Part shown: positions 8,293 to 16,143 of the stretch, in pieces
How positions within the stretch are numbered: the first letter of the stretch is position 1
Layout: every line of letters begins with the position of its first letter
NCBI RefSeq assembly: GCF_010548145.1
Contig: NZ_JAAGLN010000060.1
Coordinates: 1-33,073 of the forward strand
From: Streptomyces sp. SID10853
GTDB lineage: Bacteria > Actinomycetota > Actinomycetes > Streptomycetales > Streptomycetaceae
Direction of reading: 5' to 3'
DNA length: 33,073 nucleotides
Translations under genes and position numbers: made by a program
The notes under the pieces: generated by a model
What the model saw: only the letters and a program-made list of their open reading frames with translations
Database searches by the model: none
What the model was told of the DNA's origin: nothing

Positions 8293-8626
8293 ACCATGCT
8301 GCCCGCCGGGTCTGTCCGTGACAGGCTCGGGTTTGGCAAGTGCTCTGCTGTGTGACGGGTGTCACGCAAAGAGTTTTGAAAAGGAGTGAACTTAACCCCT
8401 CCCTACAACGCCCCAATTTAATATGTGCCATTGCACTGCTGTGCGAGACGTAACCGGCGGCACACGCTGAGCCTCCGCGACCGCACCGACAACGGGACGA
8501 CAGGGCTGAATCGGACGACCGCCAACGGGCCCTGGGAGTGCGGCAGAAGGCCCCGTACGGGCACACGGCGACCGGCCGGCGGCCCGGCCGCCACAGCCAC
8601 TCACCGGCCCGAACGGGGCATGACAC
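8293..8626. other. Non-coding region between the small peptide gene and the bldC terminator
   Basis: I see no convincing gene. The stretch from 8340 to 8430 is AT-richer than its surroundings, with an AAAGGAG-like box at 8380-8386 that is not followed by a usable start, and TTTAATATG near 8420. A Crp-like dyad is listed separately. Confidence 0.4.
8352..8365. promoter_or_regulatory. Crp-like dyad GTGA-N6-TCAC
   Basis: GTGACGGGTGTCAC is a perfect dyad that fits the GTGA-N6-TCAC pattern recognised by Crp-family regulators, including the Streptomyces Crp. It lies downstream of the peptide gene and far beyond the end of bldC, so no target gene is obvious. It could serve an unannotated small transcript. 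Confidence 0.35.
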
Positions 8627-8666
8627 AAAAAAGATCGCGCTGGACCCGGCGGAGTCCAGCGCGATC
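8627..8666 (-). terminator. bldC terminator (possibly bidirectional)
   Basis: A 12-bp perfect stem (8633-8644 with 8655-8666) with a 10-base loop. It is flanked by A6 on the left and A5 on the right. Read from the minus strand, the bldC transcript meets the stem and then a run of six Us, as expected for an intrinsic terminator. Confidence 0.85.
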
Positions 8667-8763
8667 AAAAACGGAAGTCCGTTGGGGCGGACCGCCGTCA
8701 AGTGGAGCTATAACGGGCCGAACCGGGTTGGGGGACCCGAAAACGCCCGATTTATTAGGGTGT

Positions 8764-8970
8764 TCAGGCCTCGCTGCGCTGCTGCGGAATACCCGCGAGC
8801 AGAGCACGGACCTCTGCCTCGCGGTACCGGCGATGCCCACCCAGCGTTCGGATGGACGTGAGCTTGCCCGCCTTCGCCCAGCGGGTGACCGTCTTCGGGT
8901 CCACGCGGAACATCGTGGCAACCTCAGCCGGGGTCAGCAGCGGCTCGGCATCAGGGGTGCGAGCGGTCAT
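8764..8970 (-). CDS. bldC: BldC, MerR-like developmental regulator (68 aa)
   Basis: A single winged-helix MerR-type DNA-binding domain with nothing else: LLTPAEVATMFRVDPKTVTR (helix-turn-helix) followed by the wing LGGHRRYREAEVRALL. The length of 68 residues equals known BldC. The start at 8970 is decided by GAGGAGG about five bases upstream; a longer in-frame reading to 9057 only adds untranslated leader. In Streptomyces, BldC represses premature entry into sporulation and binds direct repeats as head-to-tail oligomers. The gene is followed by a strong terminator and preceded by a 530-base non-coding region. Confidence 0.95.
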   Translation of the reverse strand: MTARTPDAEPLLTPAEVATMFRVDPKTVTRWAKAGKLTSIRTLGGHRRYREAEVRALLAGIPQQRSEA

Positions 8971-9502
8971 GAGCGGCCTCCTCGGGAGAACCGAACCATC
9001 TCGGTTCTTTCCTCTAAATTCTGCACCTTGACCCGCGTTGCCCGAAATGGCGGACACGGGCCGAGTCGGTTATAGGACGAACGGCTTGTCTTCGGCACTA
9101 CAACTACACCATCCGTCCAGCCGCGTCGGCCAAACCGATGGAATTGCCCTCTCAGGCGCTCATCAGCGGCCGAAGCCCGATGGACCATGCCATAGCGGAC
9201 AGTCACGCCCCAGTGACGATCAGTCACATGGTCATCAGGAGTCATGAGACCCCCCATAGAGTGCAATGCCGAGGAATCCGCCCTTACTTGGACGGACGGA
9301 GCCCTCCCCGGACTCCTTGTCCTATTTTGACACGAGGGTGGGGGATGGGCGCAAGGCCCCGGTTAGTGCGGTCCGTCACGCTTGACTTAAAGGCCCGGAT
9401 CAGGACCAAGGACCTTTCCGCAGAGCAGCACCCACAGTGTCACCCGCGGCGCCACCGGCGGCCCGCCGCCGGTTCGGCCCGCGGCCCGCGGCGACTCCGC
9501 GG
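8971..9502. promoter_or_regulatory. Long bldC upstream region with repeated GTCAC/GTCAT half-sites
   Basis: No gene is seen in these 532 bases, which presumably hold the bldC promoter and leader. GTCAC or GTCAT occurs at 9202, 9223, 9231 and 9241, and the inverse GTGAC at 9213, giving spacings of 11, 10, 8 and 10 bases. An AT-rich patch lies at 9322-9333. I cannot place the -10/-35 boxes with confidence. Confidence 0.45.
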
Positions 9503-10363
9503 TCAGTTCGCCGTCTGCCGTGCCCGGACGGCACGCCAGCGGTCCGCGAGGCGCTCGTACGCGGCGTCGGCCGTCTCCTCGTCGCCCGCGCGCAGCGCGG
9601 CCACCGCGGCCGCCACATCGGCGGCCGAACGGTCCTCGGCCAGCTGCTCGTCGGACAGGGCGTGCACCAGGCCGCCGTAGTCGAGCTCGACCAGCGACCT
9701 GGGGTGGAACTCCTCCAGCCACTTTCCGACATCGACGAGCCCCTCGGTGAGCGGGCCCTCCTCGAAGTGTTCCCTGAGCGTCTTCAGCGACCGGGCCAGC
9801 CGGCGTCTGGCCTGCACCATCGGCGTCCGGTAGCGCATCACCGGCGGCGCTCCGGCCACCTCGCCGTCGCCGGACCCGGCCTTCTCGTACTCGCGTTCCT
9901 CGTCGTCGAAGAGCGTGAACCAGCGCACCGGGACATGCCAGACCGTCGTCCGGATCCACGGCCGTGCGTCCGGGTTCCGCTCGAGCCAGCGCTCGTAGTC
10001 GGCGGCCGCCTGCAGACGCACCACCGGCGGGAGCACCACATCGAGCACCGGCTCCGGATACTGCGCCGCCAGCGACTCCAGCGCCTGCCAGCCGCGCAGC
10101 CTGGTCCGCCAGGGGCAGACGCAGACCACACCGTCGAGCTCGGCCACGAACGCGTCGGCGCTCTCGTGCACCGGGACGGCCACCGGAGGCGTCGGCAGCA
10201 GATCCGCCAGCGAACGCCGGAGTTCGTCCTGTGCCGTCGGCAGCTCGCTGCGCCGCGCATAGCGGGCCCAGTGGTCGCGCTCGGCCTCCGGAAAGGCCGC
10301 CAAGGGCTCGTACACCCGCAGGTAGGACGTATAGGGGACGATCACTGAGGACACCACCGCCAT
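9503..10363 (-). CDS. Conserved actinobacterial protein of unknown function (286 aa)
   Basis: A soluble, acidic, mostly helical protein with no membrane segment, signal peptide or catalytic motif that I recognise. Noticeable conserved-looking blocks are the N-terminal VPYTSYLRVYEPLAAF, a WRTRLRGW segment near residue 90, WHVPVRWFTLF near the middle and a C-terminal Ala/Glu-rich helical region. It lies between bldC and vdh, a position it keeps in Streptomyces as far as I recall. The ATG at 10363 lacks a clear ribosome-binding site. The in-frame GTG at 10345, with GGTGG upstream, is a good alternative that would give a protein beginning with IVPYTSY after the initiator. It is divergent from vdh with about 145 bases between them. 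I do not assign a function. Confidence 0.8.
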   Translation of the reverse strand: MAVVSSVIVPYTSYLRVYEPLAAFPEAERDHWARYARRSELPTAQDELRRSLADLLPTPPVAVPVHESADAFVAELDGVVCVCPWRTRLRGWQALESLAAQYPEPVLDVVLPPVVRLQAAADYERWLERNPDARPWIRTTVWHVPVRWFTLFDDEEREYEKAGSGDGEVAGAPPVMRYRTPMVQARRRLARSLKTLREHFEEGPLTEGLVDVGKWLEEFHPRSLVELDYGGLVHALSDEQLAEDRSAADVAAAVAALRAGDEETADAAYERLADRWRAVRARQTAN

Positions 10364-10441
10364 AAGGTGAATCGTCCCATGTCATTGCTCCACGAGGGGG
10401 TGATCCTCGGCACTGCGCCTGATCCACGGACGCGCAGGGCC

Positions 10442-10447
10442 TAATCT
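10442..10447 (+). promoter_or_regulatory. Candidate -10 box of vdh
   Basis: TAATCT, about 62 bases before the GTG start, would place the transcript start near 10454. No good TTGACA-like -35 is visible, which would fit a regulated promoter. Confidence 0.35.
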
Positions 10448-10456
10448 GCTGCCATC

Positions 10457-10483
10457 CGGCCCTCTCCACCCGTAAGAGGGCCG
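10457..10483 (+). repeat. Hairpin in the vdh leader
   Basis: Nine-base perfect arms (10457-10465 with 10475-10483) around a nine-base loop, ending 26 bases before the vdh start. If transcription starts near 10454 this is the 5' end of the mRNA; it could stabilise the transcript or be an operator. Confidence 0.55.
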
Positions 10484-10509
10484 CCGCCTCGTACTTGGGA
10501 GTCACCACC

Positions 10510-11655
10510 GTGACCGATATGACCGGCGCTCCTGCACCTGACGTCCCCCTCGCCCCGGACGCCCCCGGCGCCCGCGCCGACGTGCTGCACACTCTGTTCC
10601 ACTCGGACCAGGGCGGACACGAGCAGGTCGTCCTCTGCCAGGACCGTGCCTCCGGCCTCAAGGCCGTGATCGCCATCCACTCCACCGCCCTGGGCCCGGC
10701 CCTCGGCGGCACGCGCTTCTACCCGTACGCGAACGAGGCGGCGGCCGTCGCCGACGCGCTGAACCTCGCACGCGGAATGTCGTACAAGAACGCCATGGCC
10801 GGCCTGGACCACGGCGGCGGCAAGGCCGTGATCATCGGCGATCCCGAGCTGATCAAGACGGAGGAACTCCTCCTGGCCTACGGCAGGTTCGTCTCCTCGC
10901 TCGGCGGGCGGTACGTGACGGCCTGCGACGTCGGCACCTATGTCGCGGACATGGACGTGGTGGCGCGCGAGTGCGCCTGGACCACCGGCCGCTCCCCCGA
11001 GAACGGCGGCGCGGGCGACTCGTCGGTGCTGACCGCCTTCGGCGTCTACCAGGGCATGCGGGCCAGCGCCCAGCACCTGTGGGGCGACCCCTCGCTGCGC
11101 GGCCGCAAGGTCGGCGTCGCGGGCGTCGGCAAGGTCGGCCACCACCTGGTGGGGCATCTGCTGGCCGAGGGCGCCGATGTACTGGTCACGGACGTACGCG
11201 AGGACTCCGTGCGCCGCGTCACCGACAGCCACCCGGGCCGGGTCACCGCGGTCCCCGACACGGACGCGCTGATCCGCGCCGAAGGGCTCGACATCTACGC
11301 CCCGTGCGCGCTGGGCGGCGCGCTCAACGACGCGTCGGTGCCCGTACTCACCGCGAAGGTGGTGTGCGGCGCGGCCAACAACCAGCTCGCCCACCCCGGC
11401 GTCGAGAAGGACCTCGCGGACCGGGGCATCCTCTACGCCCCGGACTATGTGGTGAACGCCGGCGGGGTCATCCAGGTCGCCGACGAACTCCACGGTTTCG
11501 ACTTCGACCGCTGCAAGAAGAAGGCAGCAAAGATCTTCGACACCACGCTGGCAATATTCGCACGCGCAAATGAAGATGGCATTCCGCCGGCCGCGGCGGC
11601 CGACCGGATCGCCGAGCAGCTGATGGCCGCGGGCCGCTCCGCCCGCGACCACTGA
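10510..11655 (+). CDS. vdh: Valine/leucine dehydrogenase (Glu/Leu/Phe/Val dehydrogenase family, 381 aa)
   Basis: NAD-dependent oxidative deamination of branched-chain amino acids to their 2-oxo acids, supplying catabolism and acyl-CoA precursors for polyketides. The N-terminal catalytic domain shows the glycine-rich GGGKAVI segment with its lysine and the following DVGTYVADMD. The C-terminal Rossmann domain has GVAGVGKVGHHL (GxGxxG). The substrate-specificity region APCALGGALND and the CGAANNQL block are typical of leucine/valine dehydrogenases. The GTG at 10510 is preceded by GGGAG eight bases upstream; the TTG at 10495 is less likely. An unusual Pro/Ala-rich stretch of about 15 residues precedes the conserved VLHTLFHSDQGG. 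The product closely resembles S. coelicolor Vdh from memory. Confidence 0.92.
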   Translation: MTDMTGAPAPDVPLAPDAPGARADVLHTLFHSDQGGHEQVVLCQDRASGLKAVIAIHSTALGPALGGTRFYPYANEAAAVADALNLARGMSYKNAMAGLDHGGGKAVIIGDPELIKTEELLLAYGRFVSSLGGRYVTACDVGTYVADMDVVARECAWTTGRSPENGGAGDSSVLTAFGVYQGMRASAQHLWGDPSLRGRKVGVAGVGKVGHHLVGHLLAEGADVLVTDVREDSVRRVTDSHPGRVTAVPDTDALIRAEGLDIYAPCALGGALNDASVPVLTAKVVCGAANNQLAHPGVEKDLADRGILYAPDYVVNAGGVIQVADELHGFDFDRCKKKAAKIFDTTLAIFARANEDGIPPAAAADRIAEQLMAAGRSARDH

Positions 11656-11744
11656 CCGTGCACACCCGCTGACCCGCTGTCGGGGAGACGTGACTCACCC
11701 CCGTCGGCGGGTCGGCCGCCGAGAAGAGGTTAAAATCGCAGTTG

Positions 11745-11772
11745 ACCAGCGAGGACAGGGCTCCTCGCTGGT
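11745..11772 (+). terminator. Hairpin after vdh, possible terminator or leader element
   Basis: Eleven-base perfect arms (11745-11755 with 11762-11772) around CAGGGC, about 90 bases downstream of vdh. There is no T-run, so it may instead belong to the leader of the DUF3073 gene. Confidence 0.5.
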
Positions 11773-11846
11773 TCTGTGAAGCGGCGCTTCCCGCGGGCGG
11801 CGTACCGTATGGCCGCGGAAGCAGGTACCGTTGAAGCCCTACGGAC

Positions 11847-11868
11847 CGGACTCTTCACGGAGAGTCCG
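11847..11868 (+). repeat. Second hairpin upstream of the DUF3073 gene
   Basis: CGGACTCT and AGAGTCCG form 8-bp arms around TCACGG, ending 66 bases before the ATG. Together with the hairpin at 11745 it gives this small gene a structured upstream region. Confidence 0.5.
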
Positions 11869-11934
11869 TTCCGAATCATGAACGGGTGTCAAGACTCTGG
11901 GGCCGTCGAGCCCCGTCACCGAGGGGGTCGAGCC

Positions 11935-12186
11935 ATGGGGCGCGGCCGGGCAAAGGCCAAGCAGACGAAGGTCGCCCGCCAGCTGAAGTACAGCAGCGGC
12001 GGGACGGACCTGTCACGTCTGGCCAATGAGCTGGGCGCATCTCCTACGAGTCAGCCACCGAACGCGGAGCCGTTCGAGGACGACGAAGAGGAAGATGACC
12101 CGTACGCACAGTACGCGGATCGTTACAACGAGGATCAGGACGAGGACGACGAGTCCGGTCCTTCGTCTCAGCGCCGCGGCGCTTGA
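11935..12186 (+). CDS. DUF3073 family protein (83 aa)
   Basis: The N-terminus MGRGRAKAKQTKVARQLKY followed by SSGGTDL is the hallmark of the actinobacterial DUF3073 family. The rest is a strongly acidic, probably disordered tail with runs of Asp and Glu, so the protein is bipolar: a basic, RNA- or DNA-binding-like head and an acidic tail. The ATG at 11935 has GAGGGGG upstream. Its function is not known to me. It converges on purM with a shared hairpin terminator between them. Confidence 0.88.
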   Translation: MGRGRAKAKQTKVARQLKYSSGGTDLSRLANELGASPTSQPPNAEPFEDDEEEDDPYAQYADRYNEDQDEDDESGPSSQRRGA

Positions 12187-12236
12187 CGTACAACACCTCG
12201 CAGCATTCACCGGCGCCGTCTCCGGCTGCGCCGTCA

Positions 12237-12279
12237 CACTGACCCGGTCCAGGGCCTGCGCCTCGGACCGGGTTCAGTG
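12237..12279. terminator. Bidirectional hairpin between DUF3073 gene and purM
   Basis: CACTGA-CCCGGTCC pairs with GGACCGGG-(T)-TCAGTG, 14 bp with one bulged T, around a 14-base loop. It lies between two convergent genes and lacks a T-tract, as is common in Streptomyces. Confidence 0.65.
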
Positions 12280-12417
12280 CTGTCCACCCTGTGCACCGGC
12301 CTCCCCGAGCCGCACGGGCAGCCCGTCGTGACCGCACCCACCCGGCCTGTGACCTGGCGTGCAGCACCCCGCCGGCCTGCCGTGCCCGTCCCGGTCCGCT
12401 GATCAGTTCCGCACCGC

Positions 12418-13518
12418 CTACTTGGCGTAGTCCCCGGTCAGCTCCGCGCCCGATCCATGATCGCCGCGTCCGGTGATCTCTCCGGCGACCCAGGCGTCCA
12501 GCCCTCGGTCCTCGAAGGTCGCCAGCGCCGAGTCCACCGACTCCGCAGGAACGACGGCCATCATGCCGACCCCCATGTTCAGGGTCTTCTCCAGCTCCAG
12601 GCGCTCGACCTGCCCGGCCCCGCCGACGACCTCGAAGACCGCGCCGGGGGCCCAGGTCGAGCGGTCGACCGTGGCGTGCAGATGGTCCGGGATCACCCGG
12701 GCCAGGTTGTTGGCCAGTCCACCGCCGGTGATGTGGCTGAAGCCGTGCACCTCGGTCGTACGGGTCAGCGCCAGGCAGTCCAGCGAGTAGATCCTGGTCG
12801 GCTCCAGCAGCTCCTCGCCGAGCGTCCTGCCGAACTCCGCGATCTCCCGGTCCAGCGCCCAGCCGGCCCGGTCGAAGACGACATGGCGCACCAGCGAGTA
12901 CCCGTTCGAGTGAAGTCCGGACGACGCCATCGCGATCACGGCGTCACCCTCGCGGATCCGGTCGGGACCCAGCAGCCGGTCCGCCTCGACCACGCCCGTA
13001 CCGGCGCCCGCGACGTCGAAGTCGTCCGGACCCAGCAGCCCGGGGTGTTCGGCCGTCTCCCCGCCGACCAGTGAGCAGCCGGCCAGCACACAGCCTTCGG
13101 CGATGCCCTTCACGATCGCGGCGACCCGCTCGGGGAAGACCTTGCCGACGCAGATGTAGTCGGTCATGAAGAGCGGCTCGGCGCCGCAGACGACCAGGTC
13201 GTCCACGACCATGCCGACGAGGTCGTGGCCGATGGTGTCGTAGACGCCCATCTTCCGGGCGAGGTCGACCTTGGTCCCCACGCCGTCGGTGGCGGACGCG
13301 AGCAGCGGCCGCTCGTAGCGCTTCAGGGCCGAGGCGTCGAAGAGGCCGGCGAATCCGCCGAGGCCGCCGAGGCCCGCGACCTCGGGGCGCTGCGTCTTCT
13401 TCACCCACTCCTTCATCAGCTCGACGGCGCGGTCACCGGCTTCGATGTCGACGCCGGCAGCCGCGTAGCTGGCACCTGCGGCCTGGTGCGGGGCGCGCTC
13501 GGGAGATTCAGCAGACAT
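12418..13518 (-). CDS. purM: Phosphoribosylformylglycinamidine cyclo-ligase (AIR synthetase, 366 aa)
   Basis: Catalyses ATP-dependent closure of FGAM to 5-aminoimidazole ribotide, step 5 of purine synthesis. Family motifs are ASYAAAGVDIEAGDRAVELM at the N-terminus, DGVGTK, the DLVGMVVDDLVVCGAEPLF block, GGETAEHPG and HITGGGLANNLARV. The ATG at 13518 begins MSAESPERAP; a longer reading upstream is just purF sequence out of frame. The start lies 32 bases after the purF stop codon on the same strand, so purF-purM is almost certainly one operon. The end faces the convergent DUF3073 gene across a hairpin. Confidence 0.97.
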   Translation of the reverse strand: MSAESPERAPHQAAGASYAAAGVDIEAGDRAVELMKEWVKKTQRPEVAGLGGLGGFAGLFDASALKRYERPLLASATDGVGTKVDLARKMGVYDTIGHDLVGMVVDDLVVCGAEPLFMTDYICVGKVFPERVAAIVKGIAEGCVLAGCSLVGGETAEHPGLLGPDDFDVAGAGTGVVEADRLLGPDRIREGDAVIAMASSGLHSNGYSLVRHVVFDRAGWALDREIAEFGRTLGEELLEPTRIYSLDCLALTRTTEVHGFSHITGGGLANNLARVIPDHLHATVDRSTWAPGAVFEVVGGAGQVERLELEKTLNMGVGMMAVVPAESVDSALATFEDRGLDAWVAGEITGRGDHGSGAELTGDYAK

Positions 13519-13550
13519 GGTTCTGGGACTTTCGTGTCGTCCTGCGGGGC

Positions 13551-15077
13551 CTACGGGCGACGGAGCGCTTCGGCGGCGGCGGTGCTCGCCGGTCCAGCCG
13601 CGAGCTCGGTCTCCAGCAGCTGTTTGCCGAGCAGCTCGGGGTCGGGCAGTTCCATCGGGTACACACCGTCGAAGCAGGCGCGGCAGAGGTCCGGCTTGTC
13701 GATGGTGGTGGCCTCGATCATGCCGTCGATGGAGATGTACGCGAGGGAGTCGGCGCCCATCGACGTCGCGATCTCGTCCACGGACATGCCGTTGGCGATC
13801 AGCTCGGCCCGGGTGGCGAAGTCGATGCCGAAGAAGCACGGCCACTTCACGGGCGGGGAGGAGATCCTGATGTGGATCTCGGCGGCGCCCGCCTCACGGA
13901 GCATCTTGACCAGGGCGCGCTGGGTGTTGCCGCGGACGATCGAGTCGTCGACGACCACCAGGCGCTTCCCGCGGATGACTTCCTTCAGCGGGTTGAGCTT
14001 GAGACGGATACCGAGCTGGCGGATCGTCTGGGACGGCTGGATGAAGGTCCGGCCGACATAGGCGTTCTTGACGAGGCCCGAGCCGTACGGAATCCCGCTC
14101 GCCTCGGCGTAACCGATCGCCGCGGGCGTTCCCGACTCGGGCGTCGCTATCACCAGGTCGGCGTCCGCCGGGGCTTCGGCGGCCAGCTTCCGGCCCATCT
14201 CCACCCGCGAGAGGTAGACGTTGCGGCCGGCGATGTCCGTGTCGGGGCGCGCCAGATACACGTACTCGAAGACACAGCCCTTGGGCTTCGCTTCTGCGAA
14301 TCGGGTGCTGCGCAGACCGTTCTCGTCGATGGCGATCAGCTCGCCGGGCTCGACCTCGCGGACGAAGGCGGCGCCGCAGATGTCGAGGGCGGCGGACTCG
14401 GAGGCCACCACCCAGCCACGCTCCAGACGGCCGAGGACCAGCGGGCGGATGCCCTGCGGGTCGCGGGCCGCGTAGAGGGTGTGCTCGTCCATGAAGACCA
14501 GCGAGAAAGCGCCCTTGGCCTCGGGCAGCACCTTGGGCGCCGCGTCCTCGACCGTGAGGGGCTTGCCGTCGTCATCGGTCTGGCCCGCGAGGAGCGCGGT
14601 GATCAGATCGGTGTCGTTGGTCGCGGCCAGCTGCGTGGAGCGGCCGTGCTCCTTGGGCAGCTCGGCGACCAGCGCGGCCAGCTGGGCCGTGTTCACCAGG
14701 TTGCCGTTGTGTCCGAGGGCGATCGAACCGTGCGCGGTGGCACGGAACGTCGGCTGCGCGTTCTCCCACACCGAGGCTCCGGTGGTGGAGTAGCGGGCAT
14801 GGCCCACCGCGATATGGCCCTGGAGAGAGCTGAGAGAGGTTTCGTCGAAGACTTGTGAGACCAGACCCATGTCCTTGAAGACCAGGATCTGGGACCCATT
14901 GCTCACTGCGATGCCCGCGGACTCCTGTCCACGGTGCTGCAGGGCATACAGTCCGAAATAGGTGAGCTTGGCGACCTCTTCGCCCGGAGCCCAGACACCG
15001 AAGACGCCACAAGCGTCCTGGGGGCCTTTCTCTCCGGGGAGCAGGTCGTGGTTGAGTCGTCCATCACCACGAGGCAC
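13551..15077 (-). CDS. purF: Amidophosphoribosyltransferase (508 aa)
   Basis: The first committed step of purine synthesis: PRPP plus glutamine to 5-phosphoribosylamine. The mature N-terminal nucleophile is Cys23 in DACGVFGVW, after a 22-residue propeptide, as in other propeptide-bearing PurF proteins. HRGQESAG, GHARYSTTG and GHNGNLVN complete the glutaminase domain. The PRPP site is VVVDDSIVRGNTQR, and cysteines near the C-terminus (PPVKWPCFFG, LCRACFDG) fit the Fe-S type of enzyme. The start is the GTG at 15077. Only a weak GGTGG lies before it and a plausible -10 box is 8 bases upstream, so the mRNA may be leaderless. It heads the purF-purM operon. Confidence 0.97.
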   Translation of the reverse strand: MPRGDGRLNHDLLPGEKGPQDACGVFGVWAPGEEVAKLTYFGLYALQHRGQESAGIAVSNGSQILVFKDMGLVSQVFDETSLSSLQGHIAVGHARYSTTGASVWENAQPTFRATAHGSIALGHNGNLVNTAQLAALVAELPKEHGRSTQLAATNDTDLITALLAGQTDDDGKPLTVEDAAPKVLPEAKGAFSLVFMDEHTLYAARDPQGIRPLVLGRLERGWVVASESAALDICGAAFVREVEPGELIAIDENGLRSTRFAEAKPKGCVFEYVYLARPDTDIAGRNVYLSRVEMGRKLAAEAPADADLVIATPESGTPAAIGYAEASGIPYGSGLVKNAYVGRTFIQPSQTIRQLGIRLKLNPLKEVIRGKRLVVVDDSIVRGNTQRALVKMLREAGAAEIHIRISSPPVKWPCFFGIDFATRAELIANGMSVDEIATSMGADSLAYISIDGMIEATTIDKPDLCRACFDGVYPMELPDPELLGKQLLETELAAGPASTAAAEALRRP

Positions 15078-15084
15078 GCCACCG

Positions 15085-15114
15085 AGTGTAGGCGAGATCG
15101 ACCACTGGTCCGAA
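15085..15114 (-). promoter_or_regulatory. Candidate purF promoter
   Basis: On the minus strand, TTCGGA (15114-15109), an 18-base spacer and TACACT (15090-15085) lie directly before the GTG start at 15077. Transcription would start at or next to the start codon. Confidence 0.35.
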
Positions 15115-15156
15115 TTGGGGACCCGTCGCTGCGCCCTTTCCGACCGGTGCGTGACG

Positions 15157-15951
15157 CTATGCGGTGGCGCGGATTCCGGTTCCGTCGTGGGCCGTGAGCG
15201 TGAGCGTGCGGTGCTGGATTCCGTAGTGCACAGGCCCGTGCACCGCCTTGAGCAGGTGCCTCTCCAGGGTCATGACGGACGCCTTGCACATCATGCGGGT
15301 GGTGGTGAGCGGCCCGAAGGTGATGGTGCTGTCCGTGACCTTTGCCATACCGGTGACCCGGTTGCAGCCCAGGTTTCCATGCACCGAACCGTCCTTCGCG
15401 AAGGTCAGCCGCGCCGTGCCGGCGGTCCCCCGGGGAAGGGTCGACACGCTCGCGCCGTCGGTCAGCGCGTCCACCTTCCATGCGGTTCCGACGAGCGGAG
15501 CGGGCCGCTCCGCCGGCTTCCTGGTGAGGGTCACGGAGTCACCCTTCGCTGTACGCAGAGTGAGCTTTCCGCCGCTCAGGTGGACGGAGAGCTTGCCGGT
15601 GAGTGTCTTGCGGAGAGCGGTCTCGTAGCTCTGCAGGTTCTTCGGGCAGCCGATCAGGGTGCTGGTGGCGGCGCCGACGGTGACGGTGTCGTCCTTGACG
15701 GTGACCGGCGCGCTGAAGTGGTTGCAGCCGGACGAGCCGTTCAGCCGTCCCTTCTCGAATGCGATGCCGGCACCCTCCGGAGCCTTCCGCACGGTGCCGC
15801 CCGCGGAGACGCTGTCGACGGTCCAGCCGGTCCCGGTGAGAGGCACGTCCGGCTCGGCAGGGGTGCTCGAACCCGGTGATCCTTTTTCCGTGCCGCAGGC
15901 GGCCAGTGCGCAGAGGGCCAGGGCGGCGACGGCGGTACGTTGCGTGTGCAT
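15157..15951 (-). CDS. Lipoprotein with two META domains (264 aa)
   Basis: A classic lipoprotein signal peptide: basic MHTQR, hydrophobic core and lipobox LAAC with the lipidated Cys19, then a Ser/Pro/Glu linker. Two tandem META (HslJ-like) domains follow, at about 40-143 and 150-262. Each begins with L(T/V)GT.W.VD and each contains a GCN motif plus a second cysteine (SSGCN/IGC and LGCN/MMC), which suggests one disulphide per domain outside the cell. META proteins are linked to stress or novobiocin resistance in E. coli (HslJ); the molecular role is unknown. Its stop lies only 79 bases upstream of the purF start, on the same strand. Read-through into purF is conceivable. Confidence 0.88.
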   Translation of the reverse strand: MHTQRTAVAALALCALAACGTEKGSPGSSTPAEPDVPLTGTGWTVDSVSAGGTVRKAPEGAGIAFEKGRLNGSSGCNHFSAPVTVKDDTVTVGAATSTLIGCPKNLQSYETALRKTLTGKLSVHLSGGKLTLRTAKGDSVTLTRKPAERPAPLVGTAWKVDALTDGASVSTLPRGTAGTARLTFAKDGSVHGNLGCNRVTGMAKVTDSTITFGPLTTTRMMCKASVMTLERHLLKAVHGPVHYGIQHRTLTLTAHDGTGIRATA

Positions 15952-16010
15952 GGCGGTTGGACGGGACGGGCGGGGTGTCCGGTTCCCCTGCTGTCCGCTC
16001 CTTCCCCTGA

Positions 16011-16130
16011 TATCCGCTCCGTTCGCAACGGTCCGGCCCTGCGGCCCGCTGTTTCCCCTCCGTTCGCAACGGCCCGGCCCGGCCCCGCGGCCCTCTGTTT
16101 CCGCTCCGTTCGCAACGGCCCGGCCCTCCG
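16011..16130. repeat. Three imperfect 41-46 bp repeats with a CCGTTCGCAACGG dyad
   Basis: CTCCGTTCGCAACGG occurs at 16017, 16058 and 16104, each followed by a CCGGCCC-rich segment and, for the first two copies, CTGTTTCC. Each core contains the dyad CCGTT-CGC-AACGG. The block fills the gap between the isomerase-like gene and the lipoprotein gene, just upstream of the lipoprotein start, so it may be an operator array. Confidence 0.8.
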
Positions 16131-16143
16131 TCCGTGCTCCCGT

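Noticed and set aside
8971..9057. N-terminal extension of BldC by 29 residues
   Set aside because: The strong Shine-Dalgarno sequence just before 8970 and the known 68-residue length fix the start at 8970.
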